Virus record (IMG/VR): IMGVR_UViG_3300030098_003565
Location: 1 to 38,873 of that record
Length of the DNA stretch: 38,873 nucleotides
From: a virus
Strand: one strand, 5' to 3'
Shown here: positions 1 to 7,686 of the stretch, piece by piece
Layout of the letters: the number at the start of each line of letters is the position of its first letter
How positions within the stretch are numbered: position 1 is the first letter of the stretch
Position numbers and translations under genes: made by a program
The notes under the pieces: generated by a model
What the model was told of the DNA's origin: nothing
The model's database searches: none
Seen by the model: only the letters and a program-made list of their open reading frames with translations

Positions 1-145
1 GACTTGGTTGTAGATATACCAGTAAATATATCAGACCATATTGAAAGACCATACAGAAAAAGAATTAGAGTTAATGGACAGGGAGAACTTGTATATCAGG
101 CACTTAGAAACAAAGAAGGAAAGAATGTCCAATTAGAGATATACA
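1..145. repeat. Terminal direct overlap, left copy
   Basis: Bases 1-145 match 38729-38873 except at 78 (A/T), 111 (C/T) and 123 (G/A). All three differences fall on third codon positions of the gene crossing the ends and are silent (Gly, Asn, Lys). The overlap shows that the molecule is circular, circularly permuted or terminally redundant, with a unit of 38,728 bp. The mismatches suggest that the two ends come from slightly different genotypes. Confidence 0.95.
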
Positions 146-327
146 GACCAGATACATTATTAAGAGGTATAATAGAAAATGTTAGTAGTCCGATTGAAGA
201 AATATCTCCAAGAGGTTCTGTAACAGTTTATTGTCTAGTAAGATTTAGAGGAAGTAAGGTAGTACAAGTATCTACTGCTGGAGAAGGGTTAGGAATAGCA
301 CTTCTAGGAGTAGGTAGATTAGGATAG
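1..327 (+). CDS. C-terminal part of tail nozzle-like structural protein
   Basis: This is the 3' end (108 residues plus stop) of the gene that starts at 37142 and runs off the right end. Frame and sequence join through the 145-base terminal overlap, giving a full protein of about 637 residues. It should not be read as a separate small gene starting at the TTG at base 4: there is no SD there, and the codons upstream of the junction are coding. The piece is rich in beta-forming residues and ends in a Gly/Leu-rich tail. The stop is followed two bases later by the fibre gene start. Confidence 0.88.
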   Translation, partial: DLVVDIPVNISDHIERPYRKRIRVNGQGELVYQALRNKEGKNVQLEIYRPDTLLRGIIENVSSPIEEISPRGSVTVYCLVRFRGSKVVQVSTAGEGLGIALLGVGRLG

Positions 328-328
328 A

Positions 329-2401
329 ATGGCAGCACAAAAAACGAATCTTTATAATGCGTTTGAAACAACGTTAACAGCAACTGCTGGTGCATCAGAT
401 TTAACATTTACAGTTAATTCTGTAACTGCACCTACTGCGGTTACTTTAGTAGCACCATTTTATCTAGTTCTAAATCCAGATAGTTCAACCAATAGAGAAG
501 TTGTACTAATTACATCACTTAATACAGGAACTAAGACTTTAACTTGCGACAATATAAACAAAAGATTCTTAGATGGTTCAGCAGCTAATTCAGGTTTATC
601 ACACGCATCTGGTTCAACTGTACGAATGTCGCCAGTAGAACAACACATAGAGGACTTAAACGCTAGAGTAGATACCATAATCAATGAAGATGGTACAGCA
701 GTTAATACTACCTTATTCTTAGATGAAGATGATATGTCCACAGATTCTGCTACCAAAGGTGTAACACAGCAATCAGTTAAGGCTTATGTAGATAGTCAGG
801 TAACAGCACAAGATTTAGATTTTTCAGGAGATTCTGATACTGGTACGCCATCAGTAGATTTAGACAGCCAAACATTTGAAATAGCTGGTGGAGAAGGAAT
901 TGACACATCTGGTTCTGGTCAAACATTAACTATTGCAGGAGAAGATGCAACAACTTCTAACAAAGGTATTGCAAGTTTCTCATCAGATAACTTTTCAGTT
1001 TCCTCTGGTGCAGTAACCATAAAAGATAGTGGTGTTAGTAATGATGAACTTGCAGGTTCTATCGCTAATGCTAAGTTAGCTAACAGTACAGTATCTTATG
1101 GTGGAATATCCTTAGCACTTGGTGCTTCTGATTCAACTCCAGCATTTGACTTGACAGATGCTACTAACTATCCGACATCATCTTTGAGTGGAACAATAAC
1201 CAATGCTCAACTCGCAGGTTCTATCGCTAATTCAAAACTAGCAAACTCATCTATAACAGTTTCAGATGGCTCTAGTTCTACTGCTACTGCATTAGGTGGA
1301 ACAATCACATTTTCAGGAACTTCTAATGAAGTAGAGGTTGCTGAAAGTAGTGGAACAATAACTATCGGACTACCTGCATCAATTACTGCTAATGTAACTG
1401 GTAATGTTACAGGTAATGTATCAGGAAGCTCTGGTTCAACAACTGGTAATGCAGCAACTGCAACAGCTTTAGCAACAGCAAGAAACATTGGTGGTGTATC
1501 TTTTGATGGAACAGGTAATATTGATTTGCCTGGTGTTAATTCAGCAGGTAATCAAAATACATCAGGTACAGCAGCAGATTTATCTGCAACTTTAGATGAA
1601 ACTAAAGGTGGTACTGGACTTACCAGTTTTACAACTGGAGATGTTGTATATGCTTCTGGTAGTAATACTCTCGCTAAATTAGGTATAGGTTCTGAAGGAG
1701 AAGTATTATCAGTTTCATCTGGTGGTGTTGTAGAATGGACAGCACCAACAACAGGAGATATTACAGGAGTAACAGCAGGTACAGGTTTATCTGGTGGTGG
1801 CGATTCAGGTACAGTAAGTCTAGCTGTTGAAACATCACAAAATATTACAGCTTTAACTGGTGGCGATTTAACAATTTATGAAGATGCAAACAATGCAGAT
1901 GTTTCTGTCAAGATGGGAACAAGTGCTGCTGAATCATTAACAATAGAAGTATTAAATGGTGGTTCAAACAAAACTGCTGAACAAATTAACTTCACAACAG
2001 CAACTGCTTCAGCAACAGCCAATCACGGAAAGATGGTATTTAGTGTTGATGAAACAGCGATTGCTACTATTGATGATGGTGGTATTGACTTAGCTTCAGG
2101 ATTAGAATTTAGTGTTAATGGTACTGCAATAGGTGGCTCTGCAACTGCACTTATAGATGGAGATTCAGACTTTACACTTACAGATGGTGTTGCTAGTGGA
2201 ATACATTACGAGTTAGATGATACAGATATGGCTAACTGGAATAACGCAGGTATTGCATTAACAACAAATGGTGGAATTTTCCAACATAATCAAACACAGG
2301 CAGCTACTTATACAGTTGCTTCAGGTGTAGGTGCAGTATTAGCTGGACCTATAACAATAACAGGAACAGTTACAAATGCTGGTACAATGGTAGTGCTATG
2401 A
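329..2401 (+). CDS. Large tail fibre protein
   Basis: A 690-residue Gly/Ser/Thr/Ala-rich protein, probably the main host-binding fibre. Residues about 18-95 resemble an N-terminal module also visible in the adaptor-like protein at 36237, with a REVVLITSLNTGTKTLT-like strand followed by a His-Ala/Ser-rich turn. A coiled stretch follows (VEQHIEDLNARVDTI). The middle carries two spaced copies of an AGSIANxKLANS motif, then ALATARNIGGVSFDGTGNI, a phrase familiar from marine phage fibres. The C-terminal part looks beta-helical or beta-prism. It starts at the ATG right after the preceding stop and overlaps the next gene by ATGA. Fibre identity is strong from composition; the receptor is unknown. 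Confidence 0.85.
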   Translation: MAAQKTNLYNAFETTLTATAGASDLTFTVNSVTAPTAVTLVAPFYLVLNPDSSTNREVVLITSLNTGTKTLTCDNINKRFLDGSAANSGLSHASGSTVRMSPVEQHIEDLNARVDTIINEDGTAVNTTLFLDEDDMSTDSATKGVTQQSVKAYVDSQVTAQDLDFSGDSDTGTPSVDLDSQTFEIAGGEGIDTSGSGQTLTIAGEDATTSNKGIASFSSDNFSVSSGAVTIKDSGVSNDELAGSIANAKLANSTVSYGGISLALGASDSTPAFDLTDATNYPTSSLSGTITNAQLAGSIANSKLANSSITVSDGSSSTATALGGTITFSGTSNEVEVAESSGTITIGLPASITANVTGNVTGNVSGSSGSTTGNAATATALATARNIGGVSFDGTGNIDLPGVNSAGNQNTSGTAADLSATLDETKGGTGLTSFTTGDVVYASGSNTLAKLGIGSEGEVLSVSSGGVVEWTAPTTGDITGVTAGTGLSGGGDSGTVSLAVETSQNITALTGGDLTIYEDANNADVSVKMGTSAAESLTIEVLNGGSNKTAEQINFTTATASATANHGKMVFSVDETAIATIDDGGIDLASGLEFSVNGTAIGGSATALIDGDSDFTLTDGVASGIHYELDDTDMANWNNAGIALTTNGGIFQHNQTQAATYTVASGVGAVLAGPITITGTVTNAGTMVVL

Positions 2402-2961
2402 GTACATTAGAAGTCAATACAATAAACGAATATACATCTGGTAATGGTGTAAACATTGATAGCTTTCAAGTAAAAGATGGTGGAATATTAGCCGCTACTG
2501 GAGTACCTTTACAAGTTGTATGTTATTCAGATGTTATTACTGCAGGTAATGTAATATCTAGCACTAGCTATACAGATATAGAACAAAGTTCAGGTACAAA
2601 ATTAGAAATAAAAATTACACCAAAACAAAGCGATAGTAAAATTTTACTTATTGGTTCGGTTCAAACTTACACCGAATACGCACAACAAGTTGGTAATATA
2701 ATAGCATTAAGAGATATTAGTGGTGGTACATCTGACACACAAGTAAGTCAATATAGATTTAGAGATGAAGATACTCCAGATAATTATAATTTGAATCACC
2801 CTTTGCCTTACAATTTTGTAGATACACCAAATACTACATCAGAGGTTACTTATCATTTTCAAGGAAAAGTTGATAACACATCAGGAGAACTTATGTGGCC
2901 AGCAGCAAATACAACATCAGGATATTCTCAAACCTTTACACTTTGGGAGATAGGTGTATAA
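2398..2961 (+). CDS. Fibre-associated structural protein
   Basis: A 187-residue protein whose ATG overlaps the stop of the large fibre gene. The N-terminus (STLEVNTINEYTSGNGVNID) is a short beta segment that recurs in the gene at 3911 and is common in marine phage fibre proteins. The remainder is beta-rich with Thr/Ser/Asn runs and ends in an aromatic strand (FTLWEIGV), as fibre tips often do. It is probably a distal fibre or tip subunit. It could also be a separate minor receptor-binding protein; sequence alone does not settle this. Confidence 0.7.
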   Translation: MSTLEVNTINEYTSGNGVNIDSFQVKDGGILAATGVPLQVVCYSDVITAGNVISSTSYTDIEQSSGTKLEIKITPKQSDSKILLIGSVQTYTEYAQQVGNIIALRDISGGTSDTQVSQYRFRDEDTPDNYNLNHPLPYNFVDTPNTTSEVTYHFQGKVDNTSGELMWPAANTTSGYSQTFTLWEIGV

Positions 2962-3585
2962 ATGCCAGGAATAGTAAAAATATCAGATGGAAGTAACACA
3001 GTAGGATTAACTGTACCAAGTTCTCTTGGTTCAGATAAGACTATGACCATTCCTAATGTAACAGGAACACTAGGTACAGTTCTTATAAGTGCAGGTAGTT
3101 TTTCTAGTAGCTCATTTACACAAGGAGATTTTACTTCTGCTTCTTATGATAGATATATAATTAAACTTTCAACTCTAGTTCCTAGTACAGATGGAACAAC
3201 TTATAGGTTTAAGCTAATGTCTGGTGCTTCTACATATATGACAGGAACATACAATGAAGGACATTATTATACAAAAGCTAATGCAAGTGGTAGTGGTACA
3301 TCTGCTAATAATAGTGCAACCGATTACGCACAACTTAGTCTTAATGCAGTAGGAAATGCAAGTACTGAAAACCAAACTATTACTCTTGAATTACTAAACC
3401 CAAGAAGTGTAGAAGCTAAATTTGTAAAGTATAATTGTTGGGGAAATAGAGATAACTTTGATTGTGAAATTAAGTCAGGTTTTATACAGCGTGATGATGC
3501 AACTGTGGTTACAGGTTGTGAAATAGCACCAGCTTCAGGAACATTTACTTCTGGGGATTGGCAAATATATGGGTGTGTAACATAA
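2962..3585 (+). CDS. Fibre/tip structural protein, first cassette
   Basis: A 207-residue protein with an N-terminal segment (ISDGSNTVGLTVPSSLGSDK then TMTIPNVTGTLGTV) typical of marine phage fibre proteins, followed by a beta-rich domain ending in GTFTSGDWQIYGCVT. The start is directly after the previous stop, and the stop overlaps the next start (TAATG). It is followed by a small helical protein (3585). The same pair arrangement recurs at 3911-4821, so the two look like duplicated fibre-plus-partner cassettes. A role in host attachment is inferred. Confidence 0.7.
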   Translation: MPGIVKISDGSNTVGLTVPSSLGSDKTMTIPNVTGTLGTVLISAGSFSSSSFTQGDFTSASYDRYIIKLSTLVPSTDGTTYRFKLMSGASTYMTGTYNEGHYYTKANASGSGTSANNSATDYAQLSLNAVGNASTENQTITLELLNPRSVEAKFVKYNCWGNRDNFDCEIKSGFIQRDDATVVTGCEIAPASGTFTSGDWQIYGCVT

Positions 3586-3914
3586 TGGCAACTTTAGCTC
3601 AATGGAAAACCCAGATGAAGGCAGACAATCCTAAACCTGTAAGACATACTGACGGAACAGAGTTTACTGATGAGGAATATGATGCAGCAATAGATGTATG
3701 GGCTAAGAACGCATACGACCACGAACAAGATATGGCTACTAATGGCTATAAAATTTATAGAGTACACGGAAAAGGAGACAACGAAGTTGAGGTATATCCA
3801 AATCTGACAGAACAACTTGATAAACTATGGCACGATATTGACCAAGGTAAATTAGACAAAACAGGAGATTTCTATACAGCAATTAAAAAAGTAAAGGAAG
3901 ATAGTCCAAAATGA
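3585..3914 (+). CDS. Small fibre-partner protein (tail-fibre chaperone-like)
   Basis: A 109-residue charged, mainly helical protein. I chose the ATG at 3585, which overlaps the upstream TAA (TAATG); an in-frame ATG nine codons earlier lies inside the previous gene. The C-terminal part reads YPNLTEQLDKLWHDIDQGKL then an AIKKVKEDSPK ending. This pattern (Tyr-Pro, helix, final K-x-x-x-x-P-K) is common in small proteins downstream of marine phage fibre genes. A role in fibre folding or assembly is inferred from position. It is distantly similar to the product at 4531. Confidence 0.65.
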   Translation: MATLAQWKTQMKADNPKPVRHTDGTEFTDEEYDAAIDVWAKNAYDHEQDMATNGYKIYRVHGKGDNEVEVYPNLTEQLDKLWHDIDQGKLDKTGDFYTAIKKVKEDSPK

Positions 3915-4531
3915 GTTCAATATTAAAAGTAGATACTATATCAGAAAAGACCACTAATAGTGGTGTAACCATTGATGGTGTATCTATCAAAGATAATTTT
4001 GTAGCAGCAGCAGGTGGTGGTGGTTTAGTTAAATTAGCTGAATATACATTTTCTACTGATGCTGATAAAGACTTTGATGTATGTGATGGCACTTTATACT
4101 TTGGGTATAAAATAGTACTTAAAGATTTTGCACCTGTTTCTGATTCAGAATCTTGTCGTTTGGGTTTAAGAAATGATGGTTCAGATGTTTTAACAAGTAC
4201 ATCAACAGATAGGTTTGCTGTTGCAGCAGAAACTAATAGTTCTGCTTCTATGAGTGGTGCTGCAAGTAATCCTTCTGGTTATTTTGAATTAACTATGGGA
4301 GTTGGTAATGCAACAAACGAAATGGGAAATGCAACTTGTGAGTTGTTTCCACACGATACAGAAAAACTTTGGCACTCATCTGCTATGTATGAAAGGTCTG
4401 ATGGACTTATCGGATTTTTAGAATTAAATGCTTTAATGAAAGATAGTTCAACAGTTGATGGAATTAGAATTTTTGCAGGTAGTGGTAATATTTCAAGTGG
4501 AGAAATAGCAATATGGGGGTATAAGAAATAA
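3911..4531 (+). CDS. Fibre/tip structural protein, second cassette
   Basis: A 206-residue beta-rich protein. Its N-terminus (SSILKVDTISEKTTNSGVTI) resembles that of the 2398 product and is followed by a Gly run (AAAGGGGLVKL). The C-terminal half ends in GNISSGEIAIWGYKK, much like the end of the 2962 product (GTFTSGDWQIYGCVT), so the two may share a tip domain. The ATGA overlap with the previous gene and the stop/start overlap with the next indicate translational coupling. It is likely an alternative or additional receptor-binding subunit. Confidence 0.68.
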   Translation: MSSILKVDTISEKTTNSGVTIDGVSIKDNFVAAAGGGGLVKLAEYTFSTDADKDFDVCDGTLYFGYKIVLKDFAPVSDSESCRLGLRNDGSDVLTSTSTDRFAVAAETNSSASMSGAASNPSGYFELTMGVGNATNEMGNATCELFPHDTEKLWHSSAMYERSDGLIGFLELNALMKDSSTVDGIRIFAGSGNISSGEIAIWGYKK

Positions 4532-4821
4532 TGGCTAGAGATTTAGATACAATAAAATCAGAGTTAAAAACCGATAACCCTACTCTAAAAAGTGGAGATA
4601 GAGTTTTTGAAGAAGAAGAATATAATAAAACTATAAATGCTTGGGCAGAAGAAATTAGAGCAACAGAATTAAACAACGAATCTAATGGTTGGTTATACAA
4701 CAGACAAGCAGAATATCCATCAATACAAGATTGTATACACGCATTACTAGATGGTGGCGATACTCTTACAGATTTACAAGCAGCAAGACAAGTAGTAAAG
4801 GACAAGTATCCTAAGCCTTAA
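4531..4821 (+). CDS. Small fibre-partner protein, second copy
   Basis: A 96-residue helical, acidic protein ending in YPSIQDCIHALLDGGDTLTD and then RQVVKDKYPKP, the usual ending of small proteins that follow fibre genes in marine phages. It pairs with the fibre protein at 3911 as 3585 pairs with 2962. It is probably a fibre assembly factor or a small structural partner. The start overlaps the preceding TAA. Confidence 0.62.
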   Translation: MARDLDTIKSELKTDNPTLKSGDRVFEEEEYNKTINAWAEEIRATELNNESNGWLYNRQAEYPSIQDCIHALLDGGDTLTDLQAARQVVKDKYPKP

Positions 4822-4823
4822 TT

Positions 4824-4955
4824 ATGGATTACTTTATAGGATTTCTCGCAGGCTTTTATTGGTATAAGTTTGTTAAGTACCTAAGAAAAATCTCTGACAA
4901 CTTTGCAATCCAAGAACACGAATGGGATTGGTTCTATTCTGATGACAACAAATGA
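4824..4955 (+). CDS. Small membrane protein, 43 aa
   Basis: The gene begins three bases after the previous stop. One hydrophobic N-terminal segment (YFIGFLAGFYWYKFVKYL) is followed by a charged tail rich in Trp and Asp. Its end overlaps the start of the gene at 4942 by 14 bases. It opens the run of small membrane proteins in the lysis region. Function unknown; it may be a holin accessory or membrane anchor. Confidence 0.55.
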   Translation: MDYFIGFLAGFYWYKFVKYLRKISDNFAIQEHEWDWFYSDDNK

Positions 4956-5154
4956 CATTAAAAGAGATTATCCTGTGGCGAATGGGTTTACAAATAAGGA
5001 AATCCTCTACCTTATCAAGAAAGATGTTGAGAATCTTCACGACAGGATTGACTTCCTTCACGAGAAAATTAATAAGACACCTTCAAGACAGGAGATTATC
5101 GGCTGGTTCGTAGCAATCAGTTCTTCAGCAGCACTATTAAATACTTTAATGTAA
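4942..5154 (+). CDS. Tail-anchored coiled-coil membrane protein, holin-accessory-like
   Basis: A 70-residue protein if translation begins at ATG 4942; a TTG at 4903 is in frame but lies well inside the upstream gene. The central helix (KDVENLHDRIDFLHEKINK) is a probable coiled coil, and the C-terminus is hydrophobic (IIGWFVAISSSAALLNTLM). The layout of soluble coil plus C-terminal anchor resembles XhlA-type lysis accessory proteins. I see no sequence match strong enough to name it. It may help the holin or form a membrane complex with its neighbours. Confidence 0.6.
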   Translation: MTTNDIKRDYPVANGFTNKEILYLIKKDVENLHDRIDFLHEKINKTPSRQEIIGWFVAISSSAALLNTLM

Positions 5155-5169
5155 TTTATAATAGATTAT

Positions 5170-5382
5170 ATGAAAGCTCAAGTTAATCTAGGACAAATAC
5201 TTCAAGGTGGTTTAGCTGCCTTAGTTGGTTGGTTATTCAAAACTGTTAATGATATGCAACAAGAAGTAGCAACACTTAAAGCACAGGTTATTGCTTACCA
5301 GGATAGTATTAATGGATTTAACCAGAACTTAATAATCATAGAAGAAGTTATTAGAGAAATACTATTTAAGGTAGGTGGATAA
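5170..5382 (+). CDS. N-anchored coiled-coil membrane protein
   Basis: A 70-residue protein with a short hydrophobic N-terminal segment (ILQGGLAALVGWLF) followed by a predicted coiled coil (NDMQQEVATLKAQVIAYQDS) and a second amphipathic helix. Its topology is the mirror image of the preceding gene product, so the two could act as a pair. The stop overlaps the next tiny ORF (TAATG). A lysis or holin-related role is inferred from location only. Confidence 0.55.
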   Translation: MKAQVNLGQILQGGLAALVGWLFKTVNDMQQEVATLKAQVIAYQDSINGFNQNLIIIEEVIREILFKVGG

Positions 5383-5420
5383 TGGATTGCTGTGGTGGTT
5401 GCAACTGTGGTGGCAGATGA
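5382..5420 (+). CDS. Possible 12-residue Cys-rich micro-ORF
   Basis: ATG at 5382 overlaps the previous TAA, and the stop TGA overlaps the next ATG at 5417, so both junctions are coupling overlaps. The peptide MDCCGGCNCGGR has four Cys in twelve residues. It is either a genuine metal-binding micro-peptide or a short bridging ORF that couples translation of 5170 to 5417. Too short for any statistical support. Confidence 0.3.
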   Translation: MDCCGGCNCGGR

Positions 5421-5560
5421 GTTTCATCAAGAACACAAAAGAGTATGATGATATATTCATACTGCCTGAAGGTGTGCTAGAGAACTTACCAAGTGTAGCA
5501 TTTGAGGACCAATCCAAAGACTTTGAAGATGATGATTGTGGAGATAGCTGCAAGTTGTAG
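5417..5560 (+). CDS. Small acidic protein, 47 aa
   Basis: I chose the ATG at 5417, which overlaps the stop of the micro-ORF (ATGA). The same frame is open upstream through a Trp-rich stretch from a GTG at 5375, but that stretch is the shadow of the previous gene's end. The product has no membrane segment and ends in an acidic Cys-containing tail (FEDDDCGDSCKL) reminiscent of the upstream Cys-rich micro-ORF. Function unknown. Confidence 0.5.
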   Translation: MSFIKNTKEYDDIFILPEGVLENLPSVAFEDQSKDFEDDDCGDSCKL

Positions 5561-5568
5561 GTGAGCAA

Positions 5569-7170
5569 GTGCTATATAAATTCAATACACTTGCCAGACT
5601 TCTTATTGTTGGGCTTTTAATCTTTCCTATTCCTGTTTACGCAGATACTACGACAGAAACAGAAACATTTGATGGAGAGAATGGTGCATTAGTTACTGAC
5701 CTAACTGTACCTACAGGTTCAGATGTTACAACAAGGAATGACCAGAACTGTTGTGGTGTAAGTGGACAGTACTTCTTTAGCTTGAAAGATAACTATGCAG
5801 GTGGACAACAAGCTACCTCTTATACCTTTACACTACCTGATGACCACGACATAATTGAGATAGGTTTCAGAATGGCAGGTGTTAATTATGCTTATACTGT
5901 TCAGTACAACTATTCAGATGATACAAATGAAACTGCTAACTTTAACTCACAAAACAATTCATCTTATGAGGATATAACTAAAGCCGTAACAGATAAATAT
6001 ATTATTAGCTTTGTTGTTACTGTATCTGATTGGGTAGGTATTGATACAATCTATTGGAAGTATGATGCTACTCCACCTACTACAACCACTACTACTACAA
6101 CCACTACTACTACAACCACTACTACTACAACTACCCTTAGTCCTTTAGATGTAGAAAGAAATAATAACTATGTAGAAACAGGTGTCTTAGAAACAAATGA
6201 AGAAAGAGTAGTAAGAGAATATAAAGATGCTCAAGATTGGGAGAGAGATAAGAACCAATCCGAAACTGGTTACTGGGAATTAGATTCTGAACGCAGGGAA
6301 AGAGAAGCAGCAGAAGCCGAAGCTGCTCGTATAGAAGCAGAGAGAATAGAAGCTGAAAAAGAAGCAGAGAGATTACGACTAGAGGAAGAAGCTAGACTTA
6401 AAGCTGAAGAAGAAGCTAGGTTGGAAGCTGAACGCATACAGAAAGAAAAAGAAGATGCTATCAAGGCAGAGTTAGAAGCTGCATTAGAGTTAGATGTTGA
6501 ACTAGAGGAAGAAGAAATAGAGGAACTTGTTGAAGTTATCCAAGAGATTGAAGAAAGTATTGAGGAACTAGAGGAGTTAGCAGAACAAGTTGAGGAAGAA
6601 GTTATAGAAATAAAAGAGGTTGATGCTGAAGAAATTAAAGAACAGTTAACTCCTACTACTACCACGACAACTACTACTACCACGACAACACTACCACCAC
6701 CTACTGAAGAAATAGCTGAACTTACAGAGGAAGAAAAGGAAGCTGTCCAGGAAGTAGTTGATAAGGTAGAGGAATTAGAAACACTAACAGAAGAAGAACA
6801 AGAAGTAGTAGCTGAAGTATTAGGTGTGGAAACAGAGGAGCTAGAGATTGTTGCTGAACTTGTAGAAGAGGAACCTGCTGTAGCTCAGGCAGTTGAGGAG
6901 TTTGTAGAGAGAGCAGCAGAAGATGATAGTGATGACTATACCTTAGCAGATGCAGTAGTAGAGGTGCAGACAGAAGCATTCTTATCAGACCCAATCGGTG
7001 CTATTATTGATATAGAGATAGAACCAATAGAACTTAGAGAAATTATAGAGATAGGTAATGATATGACAACAGACCAGAAAGAGAAGGCACAAGAGGTAGT
7101 AGTGCCTGTCATCATAGTATCTCAAATCATAGCAACAAGCTCTATAATTCCTGTTAGAAGGATAAGATGA
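5569..7170 (+). CDS. Secreted, membrane-anchored poly-Thr/Glu-rich protein
   Basis: A 533-residue protein from a GTG start with AGGTGAG upstream. Residues 1-25 form a clear signal peptide ending VYA. A beta-sandwich-like domain covers about 26-168. A run of 19 Thr (171-189) leads to a long charged coiled coil rich in Glu/Ala/Arg (about 220-360). A second Thr run of 12 follows, then an acidic helical domain, and the C-terminus has a hydrophobic segment (VVVPVIIVSQIIA) ending in Arg-Arg-Ile-Arg. The product is probably exported and anchored, with Thr runs acting as wall-spanning linkers. Long poly-Thr linkers are typical of secreted proteins in acidimicrobial actinobacteria, which is a hint about the host. 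It may act in the cell envelope during lysis or superinfection control. Function not established. Confidence 0.65.
   Translation: MLYKFNTLARLLIVGLLIFPIPVYADTTTETETFDGENGALVTDLTVPTGSDVTTRNDQNCCGVSGQYFFSLKDNYAGGQQATSYTFTLPDDHDIIEIGFRMAGVNYAYTVQYNYSDDTNETANFNSQNNSSYEDITKAVTDKYIISFVVTVSDWVGIDTIYWKYDATPPTTTTTTTTTTTTTTTTTTTLSPLDVERNNNYVETGVLETNEERVVREYKDAQDWERDKNQSETGYWELDSERREREAAEAEAARIEAERIEAEKEAERLRLEEEARLKAEEEARLEAERIQKEKEDAIKAELEAALELDVELEEEEIEELVEVIQEIEESIEELEELAEQVEEEVIEIKEVDAEEIKEQLTPTTTTTTTTTTTTLPPPTEEIAELTEEEKEAVQEVVDKVEELETLTEEEQEVVAEVLGVETEELEIVAELVEEEPAVAQAVEEFVERAAEDDSDDYTLADAVVEVQTEAFLSDPIGAIIDIEIEPIELREIIEIGNDMTTDQKEKAQEVVVPVIIVSQIIATSSIIPVRRIR
6081..6125 (+). repeat. 15-bp tandem repeat, 3 copies
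   Basis: Three perfect copies of TACAACCACTACTAC lie inside the first poly-Thr linker of the secreted protein and are followed by a degenerate fourth. Copy number change would lengthen or shorten the linker in steps of five Thr. Confidence 0.9.
6655..6690 (+). repeat. 18-bp tandem repeat, 2 copies
   Basis: Two near-identical copies of ACTACTACCACGACAACT encode the second poly-Thr linker. The repeat differs in period and codons from the one at 6081, so the two linkers probably expanded independently. Confidence 0.85.
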
Positions 7171-7430
7171 TAAAGAAGTTTATAAATCTAATATTTAATA
7201 TATTGGCTCTCCCTTATCACATAGTAGTTAATATACCAAGAGCAGTTAAAGCATTTGCTAGGTGGTTTATAGAAGCAATAAAAGAAACAATCGCACAAAC
7301 ATTCACACTTTTAGGCTTCTTTATCGCTTGGCTTACCTTAACTGGTACTGCTAAAGATATAGTGGGGATAGCTATATTAGGTTCAATAACCCTATGGCTT
7401 ATCACATTAGGTTTAAGAAAAGACAAGTAG
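7167..7430 (+). CDS. Small two-helix membrane protein, holin-like
   Basis: An 87-residue protein overlapping the previous gene by ATGA. An amphipathic N-terminal region with basic residues precedes two hydrophobic segments (TLLGFFIAWLTLTGT and IVGIAILGSITLWLITLGL) and a basic end (RKDK). Size and topology fit a class II holin or a small membrane partner of the secreted protein upstream, with which it is translationally coupled. A better holin candidate lies at 8754, so this may be a second holin or unrelated. Confidence 0.55.
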   Translation: MIKKFINLIFNILALPYHIVVNIPRAVKAFARWFIEAIKETIAQTFTLLGFFIAWLTLTGTAKDIVGIAILGSITLWLITLGLRKDK

Positions 7431-7434
7431 AGAA

Positions 7435-7686
7435 TTGAAGGTATGGATAGACCAACACATCTGTACAGGAGATGGTATCTGCGAGGAGATAGCTCCAGAT
7501 GTATTTGTTGGATTAGATGATGGATTATATTATGTTAAAGATGGCGACCACATATACGCAGAATCAGAGGGTAACAAAGAAGGTGCTAAAGGTATTGCCA
7601 CAATCCCTGAAGGATTATTACAAGATGTTATTGAATCAGCAGAGGAGTGTCCAGGAGAATGTATAATGATAGAACCAGGAGAGTAA
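7435..7686 (+). CDS. Single-cluster ferredoxin
   Basis: An 83-residue ferredoxin starting at TTG. The cluster motif is C10-x2-D13-x2-C16 (CTGDGICEEIAPDVF) with a distal C72-P, plus an extra C76. Asp at the second ligand position and Ala where a second cluster would have Cys match the archaeal and actinobacterial monocluster [3Fe-4S]/[4Fe-4S] type. It should carry electrons in the cytoplasm to a host partner such as a P450, oxygenase or reductase. No phage partner enzyme is visible nearby. An auxiliary metabolic gene is the natural reading. An insertion of about 10 residues (DGDHIYAESEGNKEGAKG) separates the two ligand regions. It is packed directly against the nuclease gene. Confidence 0.85.
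   Translation: MKVWIDQHICTGDGICEEIAPDVFVGLDDGLYYVKDGDHIYAESEGNKEGAKGIATIPEGLLQDVIESAEECPGECIMIEPGE

Noticed and set aside
4-327. Independent 107-residue gene at the left end
   Set aside because: It is the 3' end of the gene at 37142, joined through the terminal overlap; the TTG is an internal Leu codon.
5375-5416. N-terminal Trp-rich extension of the 47-residue gene
   Set aside because: It begins at a GTG inside the previous gene and lacks an SD; the ATGA overlap at 5417 gives a better start.
6270-6994. Long leftward ORFs opposite the secreted protein
   Set aside because: Ser- or Leu-rich products that are mirror images of the Glu/Ala coding repeats; no SD.
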